From assembly GCF_010669125.1 (NCBI RefSeq), contig NZ_CP048630.1:3530001-3594000 (forward strand): a DNA stretch of 64,000 bases, written 5' to 3'. The DNA is from Ancylobacter pratisalsi (GTDB lineage: Bacteria; Pseudomonadota; Alphaproteobacteria; Rhizobiales; Xanthobacteraceae). Position numbers and translations under genes: made by a program. Below the pieces are notes generated by a model. It saw only the letters and a program-made list of their open reading frames with translations. It was not told the origin of the DNA and did not search any database. Below, piece by piece: positions 42,783 to 54,100 of this stretch (position 1 is the first letter of the stretch; each line of letters opens with the position of its first letter).

Positions 42783-45700
42783 ATGAGTGAGGGCGGAACG
42801 CGAATGCATAGTCTCGTTCAGGTCATCGCCCTTACGCCCGCTGGCCACCGCGATCCGTCAATCGCGCTGGCCGCCTCGCGGGCGGGGTTTCTGGGCGTCG
42901 TGAATGGTGAAATCGGGCCGCTGCCCGTCGCGGCGCTTGAGGCGCTCGCCAGCCATGCCCGCACGCCCTTCGGCCTCAAGCTCGCCATTGCCGACGAAGA
43001 GGCGCTTGCGCTCGTCTCGACTTTCGCCCCCCGCGGCCTTGAATGGCTGCTGCTCGACGCCTCCACTGTGCTCGCCGATCCCGACCTTCTGGCGCGGCTG
43101 TCGGGCATGGGGGTGCACACGCTGGTCGAACTGATCGACTGGGATGACCGGCTCGCCAGCCTGTCCGGCCATGCCGGGCTGATCGCGAAGGGTCACGAGG
43201 CCGGCGGCAAGGTGGGCGAGGAGACCAGCTTCATCCTGCTGCAGAAAGCCCTGGCGCGGCAGTCCATGCCGGTGCTGGTGCGCGGCGGGGTCGGCCTGCA
43301 CGGGGCTGCGGCGGCGATGGCGGGCGGGGCGGCTGGCGTGGTTCTCGACGACCAGCTGCTGCTGCTGAAGGAATCACCCCTTGAGGCGCCGGCGCGCGCC
43401 GCGCTTTCCGGCCTCACCGGGCTGGAAACGGCGCTGGTCGGGCCGGACGAGGCGCGCTGGCGCGTGTTCGAGAAGCCCGGCTTCCGCCATGTGCGGCAGC
43501 TGCGCAAGACCATCGCCGGGCTGGAGGCGCCTGCCGTCGACGCGGCCATCCTCGCCAGCCTCGGCTGGGCCGATGCGATGAAGGATGTGATGCCGCTCGG
43601 CCAGGGCGTCGCCTTCGCCGAGAGTTTCGCCAAACGTTATGCCACGGTGGGCCGTCTCGCCCATGCGCTGGTGGACGAGGCGGCCGGGCGTGGCGCGCTG
43701 GCGGCCAGGTCGCGGGCCTTCGGTCCGGGCGAGGGCGTTTCCGTCTCGCACGGCACGACCTATCCCATCGTGCAGGGGCCGATGACGCGGGTCAGCGATG
43801 TGGCGGGCTTCGCCCAGGCCGTCGCGGAGGGTGGCGGCCTGCCGATGCTGGCGCTGGCGCTCATGCGTCCCGAGCAGGTCGATGCGCTGCTCGCCGAGAC
43901 GGCCGAGCGCCTCAAGGGCAAGCCATGGGGTGTTGGCCTGCTGGGCTTTGCCCCGGCCGAGCTTATCGCCGGGCAGATGGACGTGGCGCGCAAATATGTG
44001 CCGCGCTTCGCGCTTATCGCCGGCGGCAGGCCCGACCAGGCGCAGAGCTTCGAGGCCGAGGGCATCGCGACCTATCTGCATGTGCCATCGCCACGGCTGC
44101 TGACCATGTTCGTGGAGCAGGGCGCCAAGCGCTTCGTGTTCGAGGGCCGTGAATGCGGCGGCCATGTCGGCCCGCTCTCCAGCTTCGTGCTGTGGGATGT
44201 GATGGTGCAGACGCTGCTCGACATCGTGCGCGATCCCGAGCAGGCGGCGCGCATCCATGTGCTCTTCGCCGGTGGTATCCACGATGCCCGCTCGGCGGCC
44301 ATCGTCTCCGCCATCGCCGCGCCTCTGGTCGCGCTCGGCGTCAAGGTGGGTGTGCTGATGGGATCAGCCTACCTCTTCACCCGGGAGATCGTCGAAAGCG
44401 GCGCGGTGGTGAAGGGATTCCAGGACGAAGCCCTCGCCTGCGAGCGCACGGTGACTCTGGAAACCGGCCCGGGTCATGCCTCGCGCGCCGCCATGAGCCC
44501 GTTCGCCGAGCACTTCTTCACGCGCCGCAAGGAGATGGAGGCCGAAGGGCGCTCGCCGGACGATATCCGGGAGGAGCTGGAATCCTTCACCCTCGGTCGC
44601 CTCCGCGTCGCCTCCAAGGGGTCGGAGCGTTCCGGACCCGAGGGCAAGATCAGGAAGGTGCCGGCCGTCCGCCAGCGGGCGGAGGGCATGTTCATGATCG
44701 GCCAGGTGGCGACCCTGCGCGACAAGGTCGTGAGTGTCGCCGATGTGCACCTTGCCGTCTGCGAGGGCTCGCAGGCCCTGCTCGATACCGTTCCCGAGAG
44801 CCCCGCCGTGGCGCGACAGGCGCCGCGACCGGCGGATGTGGCGGTGGTCGGCCTGGGCGGCATCTTCCCGAAGGCGGCCAATGTTGCCGAGTACTGGGAG
44901 AACATTCTCGGCAAGGTCGACGCCATCAGCGAGATTCCGAGCCATCGCTGGGACTGGCGGGTTTATTTCGACGCCGACCGCACCGCGCCGGACAAGATCT
45001 ATTCGCGTTGGGGTGGCTTCCTCGACGACCTGCTGTTCGACCCGTTGCGCTATGGCATTCCGCCGAACTCGATCTCCGCGATCGATCCTCTTCAGCTCAT
45101 GACGCTGGAAGTGGTGCGCGCCTGCCTGGGTGATGCGGGGTTCGAGCACCTTAACGCCTCACGCGAGCGCTGTTCGCTGATCCTTGGCGCCTCCGGCGGT
45201 GCGGGTGATGTCGGCGCGCAATATGCGGTGCGCTCGGAAATGCCGCGCTTCCTCGGTGAGCTCGACGAGGACGCGGCGGCGCGCCTGCCGCGCTGGACCG
45301 AGGACAGCTTCGCCGGCATCCTGCTGAATGTCGCGGCCGGCCGCTCGGCCAACCGCTTTGATCTGGGCGGCGTCAACTACACGGTGGACGCGGCTTGCGC
45401 TTCCTCGCTCGCCGCCATCTATCAGGGCGTGCTGGAGCTGGAGTCGGGGCGCAGCGATGTCGTCATCGCCGGCGGCGTCGACACTGTGCAGGGCCCGTTC
45501 GGCTATCTGTGCTTCTCCAAGACGCAGGCGCTGTCGCCGCGCGGGCGTTGCTCCACCTTCGATTCCTCGGCCGACGGCATCGTCATATCCGAAGGCATCG
45601 CCATGGTGGCGCTGAAGCGCCTTGCCGATGCCGAGCGTGACGGCGACACGATTTACGCGGTGCTGAAGGGTGTCGGCGGTTCGAGCGACGGCCATGCCAA

Positions 45701-48700
45701 GTCGATGACCGCCCCGCACCCGGACGGGCAGATCCGGGCCATGCGCCGGGCCTATGAAATGGCCGGCTATTCGCCCGCCAGCGTCGGTCTGTTCGAAGCC
45801 CATGGCACAGGCACGGTGGCCGGCGACGCCGCGGAGCTTGAAACCGTCACCCGGCTGCTGGGCGAGGCGGGTGCGACGCCGCGGCAGAGCGTCATCGGCT
45901 CCGTGAAGACGCTGATCGGTCACACCAAGGCAACGGCCGGCGTGGCCGGGCTGATCAAGGCAACGCTCGCGGTCCATCACGGTGTGCTGCCCCCACATGG
46001 GCAGGTCAACACGCCCAACAAGACGCTGACGGACCCGGAAAGCCCGCTCTTTCTCATCAGCGAGCCGCGTCCGTGGGTCGCGCAGGAGGGGGTGCCGCGC
46101 CGCGCCTCGGTCAGCGCGTTCGGGTTTGGCGGCACCAATTTCCACATCACGCTGGAAGCCTATCAGGGCGCGACGCGGGGGCAGATACGCCCGGTGGCGC
46201 AGAAGCGCTGGCCGCACGAGCTTCTGGTCTGGCGCGGGGCGGATCGCGCCGGGCTGGCCGCCGCAGTGCGTGCCACGGCCGACAAACTTGCCGCCGCCCC
46301 GGCCGTGCCGGAGCTGCGCGACCTTGCCTTCACTCTTGCCGCGAGCGCGCCGGCGGGCGGCATCGCCGCCACGCTGGTGGTCGCGCGCGACGAGCCGCTG
46401 GTGGAGCGCCTCGCGGCGCTGGCCCGCCACCTCGAAGGCGCGGCCGAGCCGCTGCCGCCGGGCGCCGGCTTCTCGGCCGAGCCGCTGCTGGCGAAAGACG
46501 GCACGCTCGCCTTCGTGTTCCCCGGGCAGGGCGCGCAATATCCCGAGATGCTGCGCCAGCTGGCGGTCATCTTCCCCGAGATGCGGGCGACGATGGAGCG
46601 TGCCGACGCGCTGCTGAAGCCCGAAATGAGCCATGCCGGGCTTCCCGGTGGCTGCCTCAGCCGCGCCATCTACCCGACCGGCGCCTATGACGACGAGGCC
46701 AGGGCGGCGGCGCTGGCCACCCTTACCCGTACCGACATCGCCCAGCCCGCGCTTGGCGCGGTGGAGGGCGGTCTGCTTGAGGTGCTGGCCGCGTTCGGCC
46801 TCGCACCCGGTATGAGCGCGGGCCATTCCTATGGAGAGCTGGTCGCGCTGCATGCCGCGGGCGTGTACGGGCTCGACGACATGCTGCGCACTTCGGCAGC
46901 ACGCGGACGCGCCATGGTGGCGCAGGCCAATGGCGGCGATCTGGGCACCATGATCGCGGCGATGCGCGTGGACCGCAGTGCGGTCGAGGCCGCCATCGCC
47001 GGGATTCCCGATCTCGTCGTGGCCAATCACAATGCGCCGCGCCAGACCATCCTGTCCGGCACGCGTGACGCGGTGGCGGCGGCCAAGGTGAAGCTCGACG
47101 CCGCCGGCATCAGCAATCAGCCGCTCGTGGTCGGTGCGGCGTTCCATTCACCCCTCGTCGCGGCGGCGCGCGAGGGCATGGCGAGCTTCCTCGAAGAGAT
47201 CGATTTCGCCGCGCCGCGCGTGCCGGTGTTCGCCAATTCGACCGCGGCGGTCTATCCCGCGCCGAGTGCCGAGGCGAAGGCCGTGCTGGCGAACCAACTG
47301 GTGCGCGGCGTCGAGTTCGTCGCCGAGGTCGAGGCGATGTACGCGGCGGGTGCACGGGTGTTCCTCACCGTCGGTCCCAAGGCCGTGCATGCCAGCATGG
47401 TACGCCAGATCCTTGAGGGCCGTGCGCACCGCGCCATCGCCATTGATGACGAGGCCGGCGGGCTCCAGGGGCTGCTGCAGGCGCTGGGCACGCTGATCGC
47501 GGAAGGCGCTGAGGTCGACCTCTCCCGGCTCTGGGCCGGGCGCGACTGTCTACGCCTCGATCCACGCACCCTCGCGCCGGCGCCGCGTGTCCCGGTTCCG
47601 GCCAAGCATATGTGGTGGCTCAACGGTTCGGGCGCCCGCCGGGTCGGAACGCCGCCGGCCCAGCCTCTCACCATCGAGCAGATCGCCGCGCGCCCGAAGG
47701 CGCCGGCCGTGCTCATCGACCCGCCGGCGATGCCGGCCTCTCCGCCATCGGCCAAGCCCGCCGTCAACGGGCTCGACCGACGGCCAAACCTGGGAACCCG
47801 CACCATGGAAACGGGCGAACGACGACAGTTGCAGGAGGTCGAGGCGGGCGACGCCGAGACCTATGGCGAGCCCATCGCCGGCAATGGGGTGATGAGCGAC
47901 TTCCAGGCGACCATGCAGCGCTTCCTGGCGACGCAGGAAAACGTGCTGCTGGCCTATCTCGGCGCTGGCGCGCCGGCGGGAGCCACCCGTGCGGTGGCCC
48001 GCCGTCCGGCGCCGGTGGCGACGCTGATGCCGGCCCGCGCGCCGGCTCCGTCCCGCCCGGCGCTGCGCCCGGTGGCAAGTGCACCCGTGCAGGCTGCACC
48101 CGTGCCGCCCGCTCCGGTGGCGAGCGCTCCGGTGGCGACTGCGCCCGCTCCGGCTCCCGCTCCGATCGCGGTGCCCGCCGCTGCGACGGCAGCGGTCAAC
48201 GGCAACGGTCATTCGGCACCCGCGCCCGCTCCCGCCGCAGAGGCCGCTGCAATCGGCGGGCCGGCGCTGCTGGATCTGCTTCTCGGCCTCGTCGAGGAGC
48301 GCACCGGCTATCCGCGGGACATGCTCGGTCTCGATCAGAAGCTGGAAGCCGATCTCGGCATCGACTCGATCAAGCGGGTCGAGATTGTTGGCGCGCTGGT
48401 GAAAAGCCTCCCGGCCGGGGCGGTGGCCTCCACCGAGGGGCTCGGCGAGAAGCTCAATGCCTGCCGCACGCTTCAGGCGATGTCCGATTGCCTTGCGGGC
48501 GCGGTTGGCGGATCGGCCGGAGGAGCCGCCCGCCCTTTTGATACCGCCGGGTCGGACGCCGTCGCCGTGGCGACAAGCGCCCGTCCGCCCCGGTTCGTCG
48601 TCAAGGCGCATGTCGAGGAAATGCCGGCGGCGGGCGTGCTGCCGCCGGGTCTCTACCTCATCACCGATGACGGGCGCGGCGTGGCGCCACGGCTCGCCGA

Positions 48701-51116
48701 GCTGATAGCGGGCGCGGGTGGCGTGGCGCGGGTGCTTGAACCCTCGCAGGCGCTGGCCGCCGCCGAAGGGCCGGTCGCCGGCCTGGTTCATCTCGCCCCG
48801 CTGGCCAGCCCGGTATTCCCGCTCGGCGAGGCTCTCGCCGCGTGGAGGCCGCAGATCGCGGTCAACGAGGCGCTGGCGCACCGGCTGCTCGGGCGTCTTG
48901 GGGCGCATCTGCGCGAGGGCGGCCGTGTTGTCATCGCCTCCGCTCTGGGCGGAACCTTCAGCCGTGGCAGCGCCACGGGTGGCGTGTCGCTGCAGGGCGG
49001 CGGGCCCGGCCTTGCCAAGTCCGCGCAGGAAGAATGGCCGAACGCCGTGGTCAAGGCGGTGGATCTCGATCCGGCGCTGTCGATCGAGGCGCTTGCGAGT
49101 ACGCTCCTCGCCGAACTTGCCTCGGGCGGGCGGCGCGAGGTCGGTTATCCGGCAGGCCGGCGCACCGTGTTCCGTACCGAGGCGGTCGAGATCGACACGC
49201 TGCCGCCGCGCGCGCCGCTGGACGAGGGGGCGGTGGTGCTGGCGACGGGCGGTGCGCGAGGCATTACCGCCGAGACCCTACGCCCGCTCGCGGGTCCCGG
49301 TATTACGTTCGTCCTTTGCGGACGCAGCCCGCTGCCCGGCCCTGAAGACAATGCACTGAAGGATGCCGCGAGCCCGGCCGCGCTGCGTGCGGTGCTCATC
49401 GCTCAAGCCCGTGCCACCGGCACCATTCCCAAGCCCGCCGAGATGGAGCGCGCGGTGCAGGCGATCCTGCGTGACCGCGAGATCCGCGCCAATCTGGCCG
49501 ACTTCGCCGCCGCCGGCGCCAAGGTGATCTATCGCATCGCCGATGTCAGCGACCCGGCAAGAGCAAGCGAACTGGTGCGCGGCATCCTCGCGGAATTCGG
49601 CCGTCTCGACGGCGTGCTGCATGGTGCCGGCGTCATCGAGGACAAGCTGATCGTCGACAAGGACCCGGCGAGCTGGGCCCGGGTGGTGGAGACCAAGGCG
49701 CAGAGTGCACTGGCGCTGGCGGCGGCGGTCGATCCCGCGCGGCTGCGTTTCTTCATCATGTTCGGCTCGGTGGCCGGGCGTTACGGCAATTCCGGCCAGA
49801 GCGATTACGCCGCCGCCAACGAGCTGCTGAACCGCCTCGGCAGCCAGCTTCGCGCGCAATGGCCGGTTCATGTGAAGGTCGCGGTGCTCAACTGGGGGCC
49901 GTGGCTCGGCACCCGGCACGGGCCCGGCATGGTGTCGGAGGAAACCCGCCGGAAGTTCGAGGCCAAGGGCGTCGGTCTGGTTCCCCCGGAAGGCGGGGCG
50001 CTCGCCTGTTTCGACGAGATCATGCGCGGGCCGTTCGAAGATGTGGAGATCGTCATCGGTGAAGGCCCGTGGGAGCGCCACGAGACCGACATGGCCGCCA
50101 TCGCGCCGCCGATCGGCTCGGCCGCTCCGGTAGCCGCAGCTCCCGCAGCGGTCAGCCGCGCGGCGCCCATCGTCGCGCCGGGCGTTGTTTCCGATGACAC
50201 GCGCCCGGCTGGCGGCACCACCTTTCCGTTCCTGCCGCTGGTCGCCGGTGCGAAGATCGGTCCGGGAGCGCGTGGCGGACGGCTGCTCACCCGCACGCTG
50301 AGCCTGCCCCACGACCTCTATCTCGAACAGCATCGCATTGACGGCGTGCCGGTGCTTCCCGCCGCCGTGGCGCTGGAAATGGCGGCGGAGGCCTGCGCGG
50401 CGGTGTGGCCGGGCTGGCAGGTGTCGGAAGTCACCGAGCTGCGTCTGCTTGCCGGTCTGAAGTTCGACGACGACGCGCCGCGCGACATCGAGATGCAGGT
50501 GCTGGGCAGCGAGCACGGCGACGCCGGCGGCTTCGGCGCCTCGGTGGAGCTGCGCTCGCCGGGCGGGCGGGCGCATTATCGCGTGTCGCTCAAGATTACG
50601 GATGAACTGCCGCGCGCCGAGCCGCTGGGCTGGACCCTCGATCCGGCGCCCGCGCGGGTCGGCGCCCGCGAGGCCTATCGCGACATGCTGTTCCACGGGC
50701 CCTGCTTCCAGGCCGCGACGGCGCTGATCGGGCTCGACGGCAGCGGCATCGTCGCCGATGTCCGCCCGAGCCCGGCGGCCGACTTCGTCGCCGGTGTGCA
50801 GCCGGGCGCGACATGGCTGTTCGACCCCGCGCTCATGGATGTGGCGGCTCAGCTTGCCTGGGTGTGGTCCTGCGTGCAGCGCGACGCGGCAGCGCTGCCG
50901 AACCGTTTCGGCCGGGTGCGGCGCTTCGCCGGCGCCGGCGCGCCGGCGCGCATGCTGTTCGCGCTGCAGCCGGGCCTTGGCGAACATCAGGTCGCCGCCG
51001 ATGTCGCCGTGCTCGATGCGGCCGGTGCTCCGGTCTACGTCATCGAGGAACTGGAAAGCACGGCCAACGCCGCGCTCAACCGGCTGCGCGGCTATGTCGG
51101 CGAGATCCGCCTCTGA
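42783..51116 (+). CDS. Type I polyketide/secondary-lipid synthase, ER-ER-KS-AT-ACP-KR-DH
   Basis: This cytoplasmic megasynthase has 2777 residues from ATG 42783 (ATGs at 42756 and 42804 are alternatives). Residues about 8-290 and 320-640 are two nitronate-monooxygenase-like (FabK/PfaD-type) barrels. KS follows with Cys872 in DAACASSL, EAHGTGT and IGHTKATAG; its entry motif IPSHRWDW is of the PfaA/HglE kind. The AT has Ser1349 in GHSYG. An Ala/Pro linker leads to the ACP with Ser1862 in LGIDSIKRVEI, typical of polyunsaturated-lipid synthases. The KR has TGGARGIT and Tyr2342 in SDYAAAN. The DH has His2517 and Asp2686 (DPALMD). It therefore has a full reducing set and could build a long reduced or partly unsaturated chain. 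The next synthase starts 32 bases later. Confidence 0.92.
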   Translation: MSEGGTRMHSLVQVIALTPAGHRDPSIALAASRAGFLGVVNGEIGPLPVAALEALASHARTPFGLKLAIADEEALALVSTFAPRGLEWLLLDASTVLADPDLLARLSGMGVHTLVELIDWDDRLASLSGHAGLIAKGHEAGGKVGEETSFILLQKALARQSMPVLVRGGVGLHGAAAAMAGGAAGVVLDDQLLLLKESPLEAPARAALSGLTGLETALVGPDEARWRVFEKPGFRHVRQLRKTIAGLEAPAVDAAILASLGWADAMKDVMPLGQGVAFAESFAKRYATVGRLAHALVDEAAGRGALAARSRAFGPGEGVSVSHGTTYPIVQGPMTRVSDVAGFAQAVAEGGGLPMLALALMRPEQVDALLAETAERLKGKPWGVGLLGFAPAELIAGQMDVARKYVPRFALIAGGRPDQAQSFEAEGIATYLHVPSPRLLTMFVEQGAKRFVFEGRECGGHVGPLSSFVLWDVMVQTLLDIVRDPEQAARIHVLFAGGIHDARSAAIVSAIAAPLVALGVKVGVLMGSAYLFTREIVESGAVVKGFQDEALACERTVTLETGPGHASRAAMSPFAEHFFTRRKEMEAEGRSPDDIREELESFTLGRLRVASKGSERSGPEGKIRKVPAVRQRAEGMFMIGQVATLRDKVVSVADVHLAVCEGSQALLDTVPESPAVARQAPRPADVAVVGLGGIFPKAANVAEYWENILGKVDAISEIPSHRWDWRVYFDADRTAPDKIYSRWGGFLDDLLFDPLRYGIPPNSISAIDPLQLMTLEVVRACLGDAGFEHLNASRERCSLILGASGGAGDVGAQYAVRSEMPRFLGELDEDAAARLPRWTEDSFAGILLNVAAGRSANRFDLGGVNYTVDAACASSLAAIYQGVLELESGRSDVVIAGGVDTVQGPFGYLCFSKTQALSPRGRCSTFDSSADGIVISEGIAMVALKRLADAERDGDTIYAVLKGVGGSSDGHAKSMTAPHPDGQIRAMRRAYEMAGYSPASVGLFEAHGTGTVAGDAAELETVTRLLGEAGATPRQSVIGSVKTLIGHTKATAGVAGLIKATLAVHHGVLPPHGQVNTPNKTLTDPESPLFLISEPRPWVAQEGVPRRASVSAFGFGGTNFHITLEAYQGATRGQIRPVAQKRWPHELLVWRGADRAGLAAAVRATADKLAAAPAVPELRDLAFTLAASAPAGGIAATLVVARDEPLVERLAALARHLEGAAEPLPPGAGFSAEPLLAKDGTLAFVFPGQGAQYPEMLRQLAVIFPEMRATMERADALLKPEMSHAGLPGGCLSRAIYPTGAYDDEARAAALATLTRTDIAQPALGAVEGGLLEVLAAFGLAPGMSAGHSYGELVALHAAGVYGLDDMLRTSAARGRAMVAQANGGDLGTMIAAMRVDRSAVEAAIAGIPDLVVANHNAPRQTILSGTRDAVAAAKVKLDAAGISNQPLVVGAAFHSPLVAAAREGMASFLEEIDFAAPRVPVFANSTAAVYPAPSAEAKAVLANQLVRGVEFVAEVEAMYAAGARVFLTVGPKAVHASMVRQILEGRAHRAIAIDDEAGGLQGLLQALGTLIAEGAEVDLSRLWAGRDCLRLDPRTLAPAPRVPVPAKHMWWLNGSGARRVGTPPAQPLTIEQIAARPKAPAVLIDPPAMPASPPSAKPAVNGLDRRPNLGTRTMETGERRQLQEVEAGDAETYGEPIAGNGVMSDFQATMQRFLATQENVLLAYLGAGAPAGATRAVARRPAPVATLMPARAPAPSRPALRPVASAPVQAAPVPPAPVASAPVATAPAPAPAPIAVPAAATAAVNGNGHSAPAPAPAAEAAAIGGPALLDLLLGLVEERTGYPRDMLGLDQKLEADLGIDSIKRVEIVGALVKSLPAGAVASTEGLGEKLNACRTLQAMSDCLAGAVGGSAGGAARPFDTAGSDAVAVATSARPPRFVVKAHVEEMPAAGVLPPGLYLITDDGRGVAPRLAELIAGAGGVARVLEPSQALAAAEGPVAGLVHLAPLASPVFPLGEALAAWRPQIAVNEALAHRLLGRLGAHLREGGRVVIASALGGTFSRGSATGGVSLQGGGPGLAKSAQEEWPNAVVKAVDLDPALSIEALASTLLAELASGGRREVGYPAGRRTVFRTEAVEIDTLPPRAPLDEGAVVLATGGARGITAETLRPLAGPGITFVLCGRSPLPGPEDNALKDAASPAALRAVLIAQARATGTIPKPAEMERAVQAILRDREIRANLADFAAAGAKVIYRIADVSDPARASELVRGILAEFGRLDGVLHGAGVIEDKLIVDKDPASWARVVETKAQSALALAAAVDPARLRFFIMFGSVAGRYGNSGQSDYAAANELLNRLGSQLRAQWPVHVKVAVLNWGPWLGTRHGPGMVSEETRRKFEAKGVGLVPPEGGALACFDEIMRGPFEDVEIVIGEGPWERHETDMAAIAPPIGSAAPVAAAPAAVSRAAPIVAPGVVSDDTRPAGGTTFPFLPLVAGAKIGPGARGGRLLTRTLSLPHDLYLEQHRIDGVPVLPAAVALEMAAEACAAVWPGWQVSEVTELRLLAGLKFDDDAPRDIEMQVLGSEHGDAGGFGASVELRSPGGRAHYRVSLKITDELPRAEPLGWTLDPAPARVGAREAYRDMLFHGPCFQAATALIGLDGSGIVADVRPSPAADFVAGVQPGATWLFDPALMDVAAQLAWVWSCVQRDAAALPNRFGRVRRFAGAGAPARMLFALQPGLGEHQVAADVAVLDAAGAPVYVIEELESTANAALNRLRGYVGEIRL

Positions 51117-51148
51117 AGCGTCATCAAGCCGCCGAACGGACATCTTCC

Positions 51149-54100
51149 ATGCTCATGCAGACCGCGAAACCTGAAGACGGCACCGCCGGCGACATCGCCA
51201 TTGTCGGCATGTCCTGCGTCTTCCCCGGTGCCGAGGGGCCGGATGCCTTCTTCGGCAACATCCTGCGCGGCGAGGAGCAGGTGCGTCCGCCGCAACCGGA
51301 CTGGGACGCGGCGCGCTACCTCGCCGGCACCGGGCCGACCCGCATCACCACCGCGGCGGGCGGCTATCTGGGGGATCTGTTCCGTTTCGATCCGATGGAG
51401 TTCGGCATCATGCCGACATCGGTCGACGGCTCCGAGCCGGACCAGTTCATGGCACTCAAGGCCGCGCGCGCGGCGCTGGTGGATGCGGGCTATTACGGCG
51501 AAGCGCACGACCACACCAATAGCGGCATCATACTGGGCCACTCGACCTATCTGCATCGGGGCAATGCCAATGTGGTTCAGCACGGCATCGTGGTGGACCA
51601 GATGGTCGGGCTTATCGGCTCGCTGCTGCCGGACGCGGGCGAGGAGGCGCTGGAGACGCTGAAGCAGGCGCTCATCGCCAAGCTGCCGCCCTTCAACGCC
51701 GACATCGCGCCCGGCCTGGTGCCGAATGTGATGACAGGGCGCATCGCCAACAAGCTGGACCTGCGTGGGCCGAATTACATCATCGATGCCGCCTGCGCCT
51801 CCTCGCTGCTGGCGGTCAACATCGCGATGGAGGAACTGCGCAGCGGACGCAGCGACCTGATGCTGGCGGGCGGCGTCAACGCCGCGCTGCCGGCCGAGGT
51901 CTATATGGTCTTCACCCAGCTTGGCGCCCTGTCGAAGCGTGGGCGGGTGCGTCCGTTCTCCAAGGGGGGCGATGGCACGCTGCTGGGCGAGGGGCTCGGC
52001 ATGGTGGTGCTGAAGCGCCTGGAGGACGCGCGCGCGGCCGGCGACAAGATCTACGCCGTGGTCAAGGCGGTCGGCCAGTCCAGCGACGGGCGCGGCAGCG
52101 GCCTGCTGGCGCCGCGCCTCGAAGGCGAGATCCTGGCGATGCGGCGCGCGCTGGACCTTTCCGGCGTTGACCCGGCCACGATCGGCCTCGTCGAGGCCCA
52201 CGGCACCGGCATCCCGCTGGGCGACCGCACCGAGATCACCGCGCTGCGCGAGGTGTTCGGCTCCCGGCTGGAAGGTTTGCCGCGCACCGCGCTTGGCTCG
52301 GTCAAGTCCATGATCGGCCATTGCATTCCCGCCGCCGGCATGGCCGGCCTGATCAAGACGGCCATGGCCCTGCACCACAAGGTGCTGCCGCCGACGCTGT
52401 GCGACGAGGTCAACCCCGATCTCGGGATCGAGACCACGCGGCTCTATGTCAACACGTCGGCCCGTCCCTGGGTGCAGCCCATGGGTGTGAAGCGCCGCGC
52501 GGCGGTGAACGCCTTCGGGTTCGGCGGCATCAATTCCCACGCCATTCTGGAAGAGGCGCCGCCCAGCGCCGCGCCGCCGCGCCCGCGCGAGCTTTCGGCC
52601 GAACTGGTGGTGATCGCGGCGGAGACGCCTGCGGCGCTGCTTGGCGAGATTGACGCCCTCCTTGGCAAGATCGAGGGGCCGCTCGCCGGCATGTCGGTTG
52701 CGAGCATCGGCGCGGCGCTCGCCGAGCGTGCGGTTGGGGCCGGCCCGTGCAGGCTCGCCGTCATCGCCGCGACGATGGAGGAGCTGAAGGACCGGTTGGC
52801 AAAGGCGCGCGCGCGTGTCGAGGCAGGCACGTCGACCCTCAACGGGCGCGGCAACGCCTTCTTCTCGCCCGCGCCGGTCGAGGGCAAGCTGGCCTTCGTG
52901 TTTCCGGGCGAGGGCTGCCAGTACCAGGGCATGCTGGCCGATGTGCTGCCGGCTTTCCCCGAGGCGCGGGAATGGTTCGATTTTTGGGACGGGCTGTTCG
53001 GGGACGCGCGGGGCTTCCGTCCCAGCGACTGCATCTTTCCTCCGCCGACCACCCTCGATGCCGCCTGGAGTGCGCGGCTGGAAGAGGCGCTGTTCGGGCT
53101 GGAACTGGGTTCGGAATCGGTCTTCGTCGCCAGCCAGGCGATGCTCGCCGTCACCCGCACGGTGGGGCTCGAACCCGATGCCATGCTGGGCCACTCCAGC
53201 GGCGAGCATTCCGCGCTTCGCGCCGCCGGCGTGTTCGGCAGCGAGGACTGGGCCCAGCTTGAGCACAATATCCGCGAGTTGAACCGGCTCTATAAGGGCA
53301 TGGAGGGGGCGGGTTATGCCGAGGGCGGGGCGCTGCTGACCGTCGGCGCCGTGCCGCGTGAGCGCATGCTGGCGCTGGCCGACGCGCAGGAGGTGCATCT
53401 CGCGCTCGACAATTGCCGCCAGCAGACGGTGCTGTACGGCGACCGCGCACGTCTGGAATCGATTGCGCGCGAACTCGGCCGCGAGGGCGGGCTCTGCGCC
53501 TTCCTGCCGTTCGACCGGCCCTACCACACCCCGCTCTTCGCCTCGGTGGCGGAGATGGTGGAGGGCACCTATCGCGACATGGGCTTCCATGCTCCGCGCG
53601 TCCCGGTCTATTCCTGCGCCACGGCGGCGCCGATGCCGGACGAGCCGGTGGCGATCGAGGCGCTGGCGGCGGAACAGTGGCGCTCGCGCGTGCGCTTCAC
53701 CGAGACCATCGAACGCATGTATGCGGACGGGTTCCGCACCTTCGTCGAGGTCGGCCCGTCCGCGAACCTCACCGGCTTCATCGACAATATCCTGCAGGGG
53801 GCGGGCGGGGAGACGCTGGCCATCGCGCTGGACAGCCGCCGCCGCTCCGGCCTCGGGCAGATGCTCTCCGCCTTCGGCCGTATCTGGGCCAGCGGGCGCG
53901 GGCTGGATGTCGCCGCGCTCTATGCCCGCCGTGGCATCACGCCGGCCGATCTTGATGCCGACCGCGCGCCGGCGCAGCGCGAGCGGGTGTTCCCCAACAC
54001 CCTGCCGATGATGCGCTTCGCGCCCGAGGAGGTCGCTGCCCTGCGCGCCGCCCTGCTGCCGGCACCCTCGTTGTCCCAGCCGGCCGCGCCTCAGCCTCCC

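Noticed and set aside
49278..51143. Reverse-strand frame of 621 codons
   Set aside because: It is antisense to the KR-DH part of the first synthase; no motifs and shadow-like composition.
51092..53590. Reverse-strand frame of 832 codons
   Set aside because: It runs antisense to the second synthase and has the His/Arg/Gly/Asp-rich makeup of shadow frames in GC-rich genes, with no family motif.
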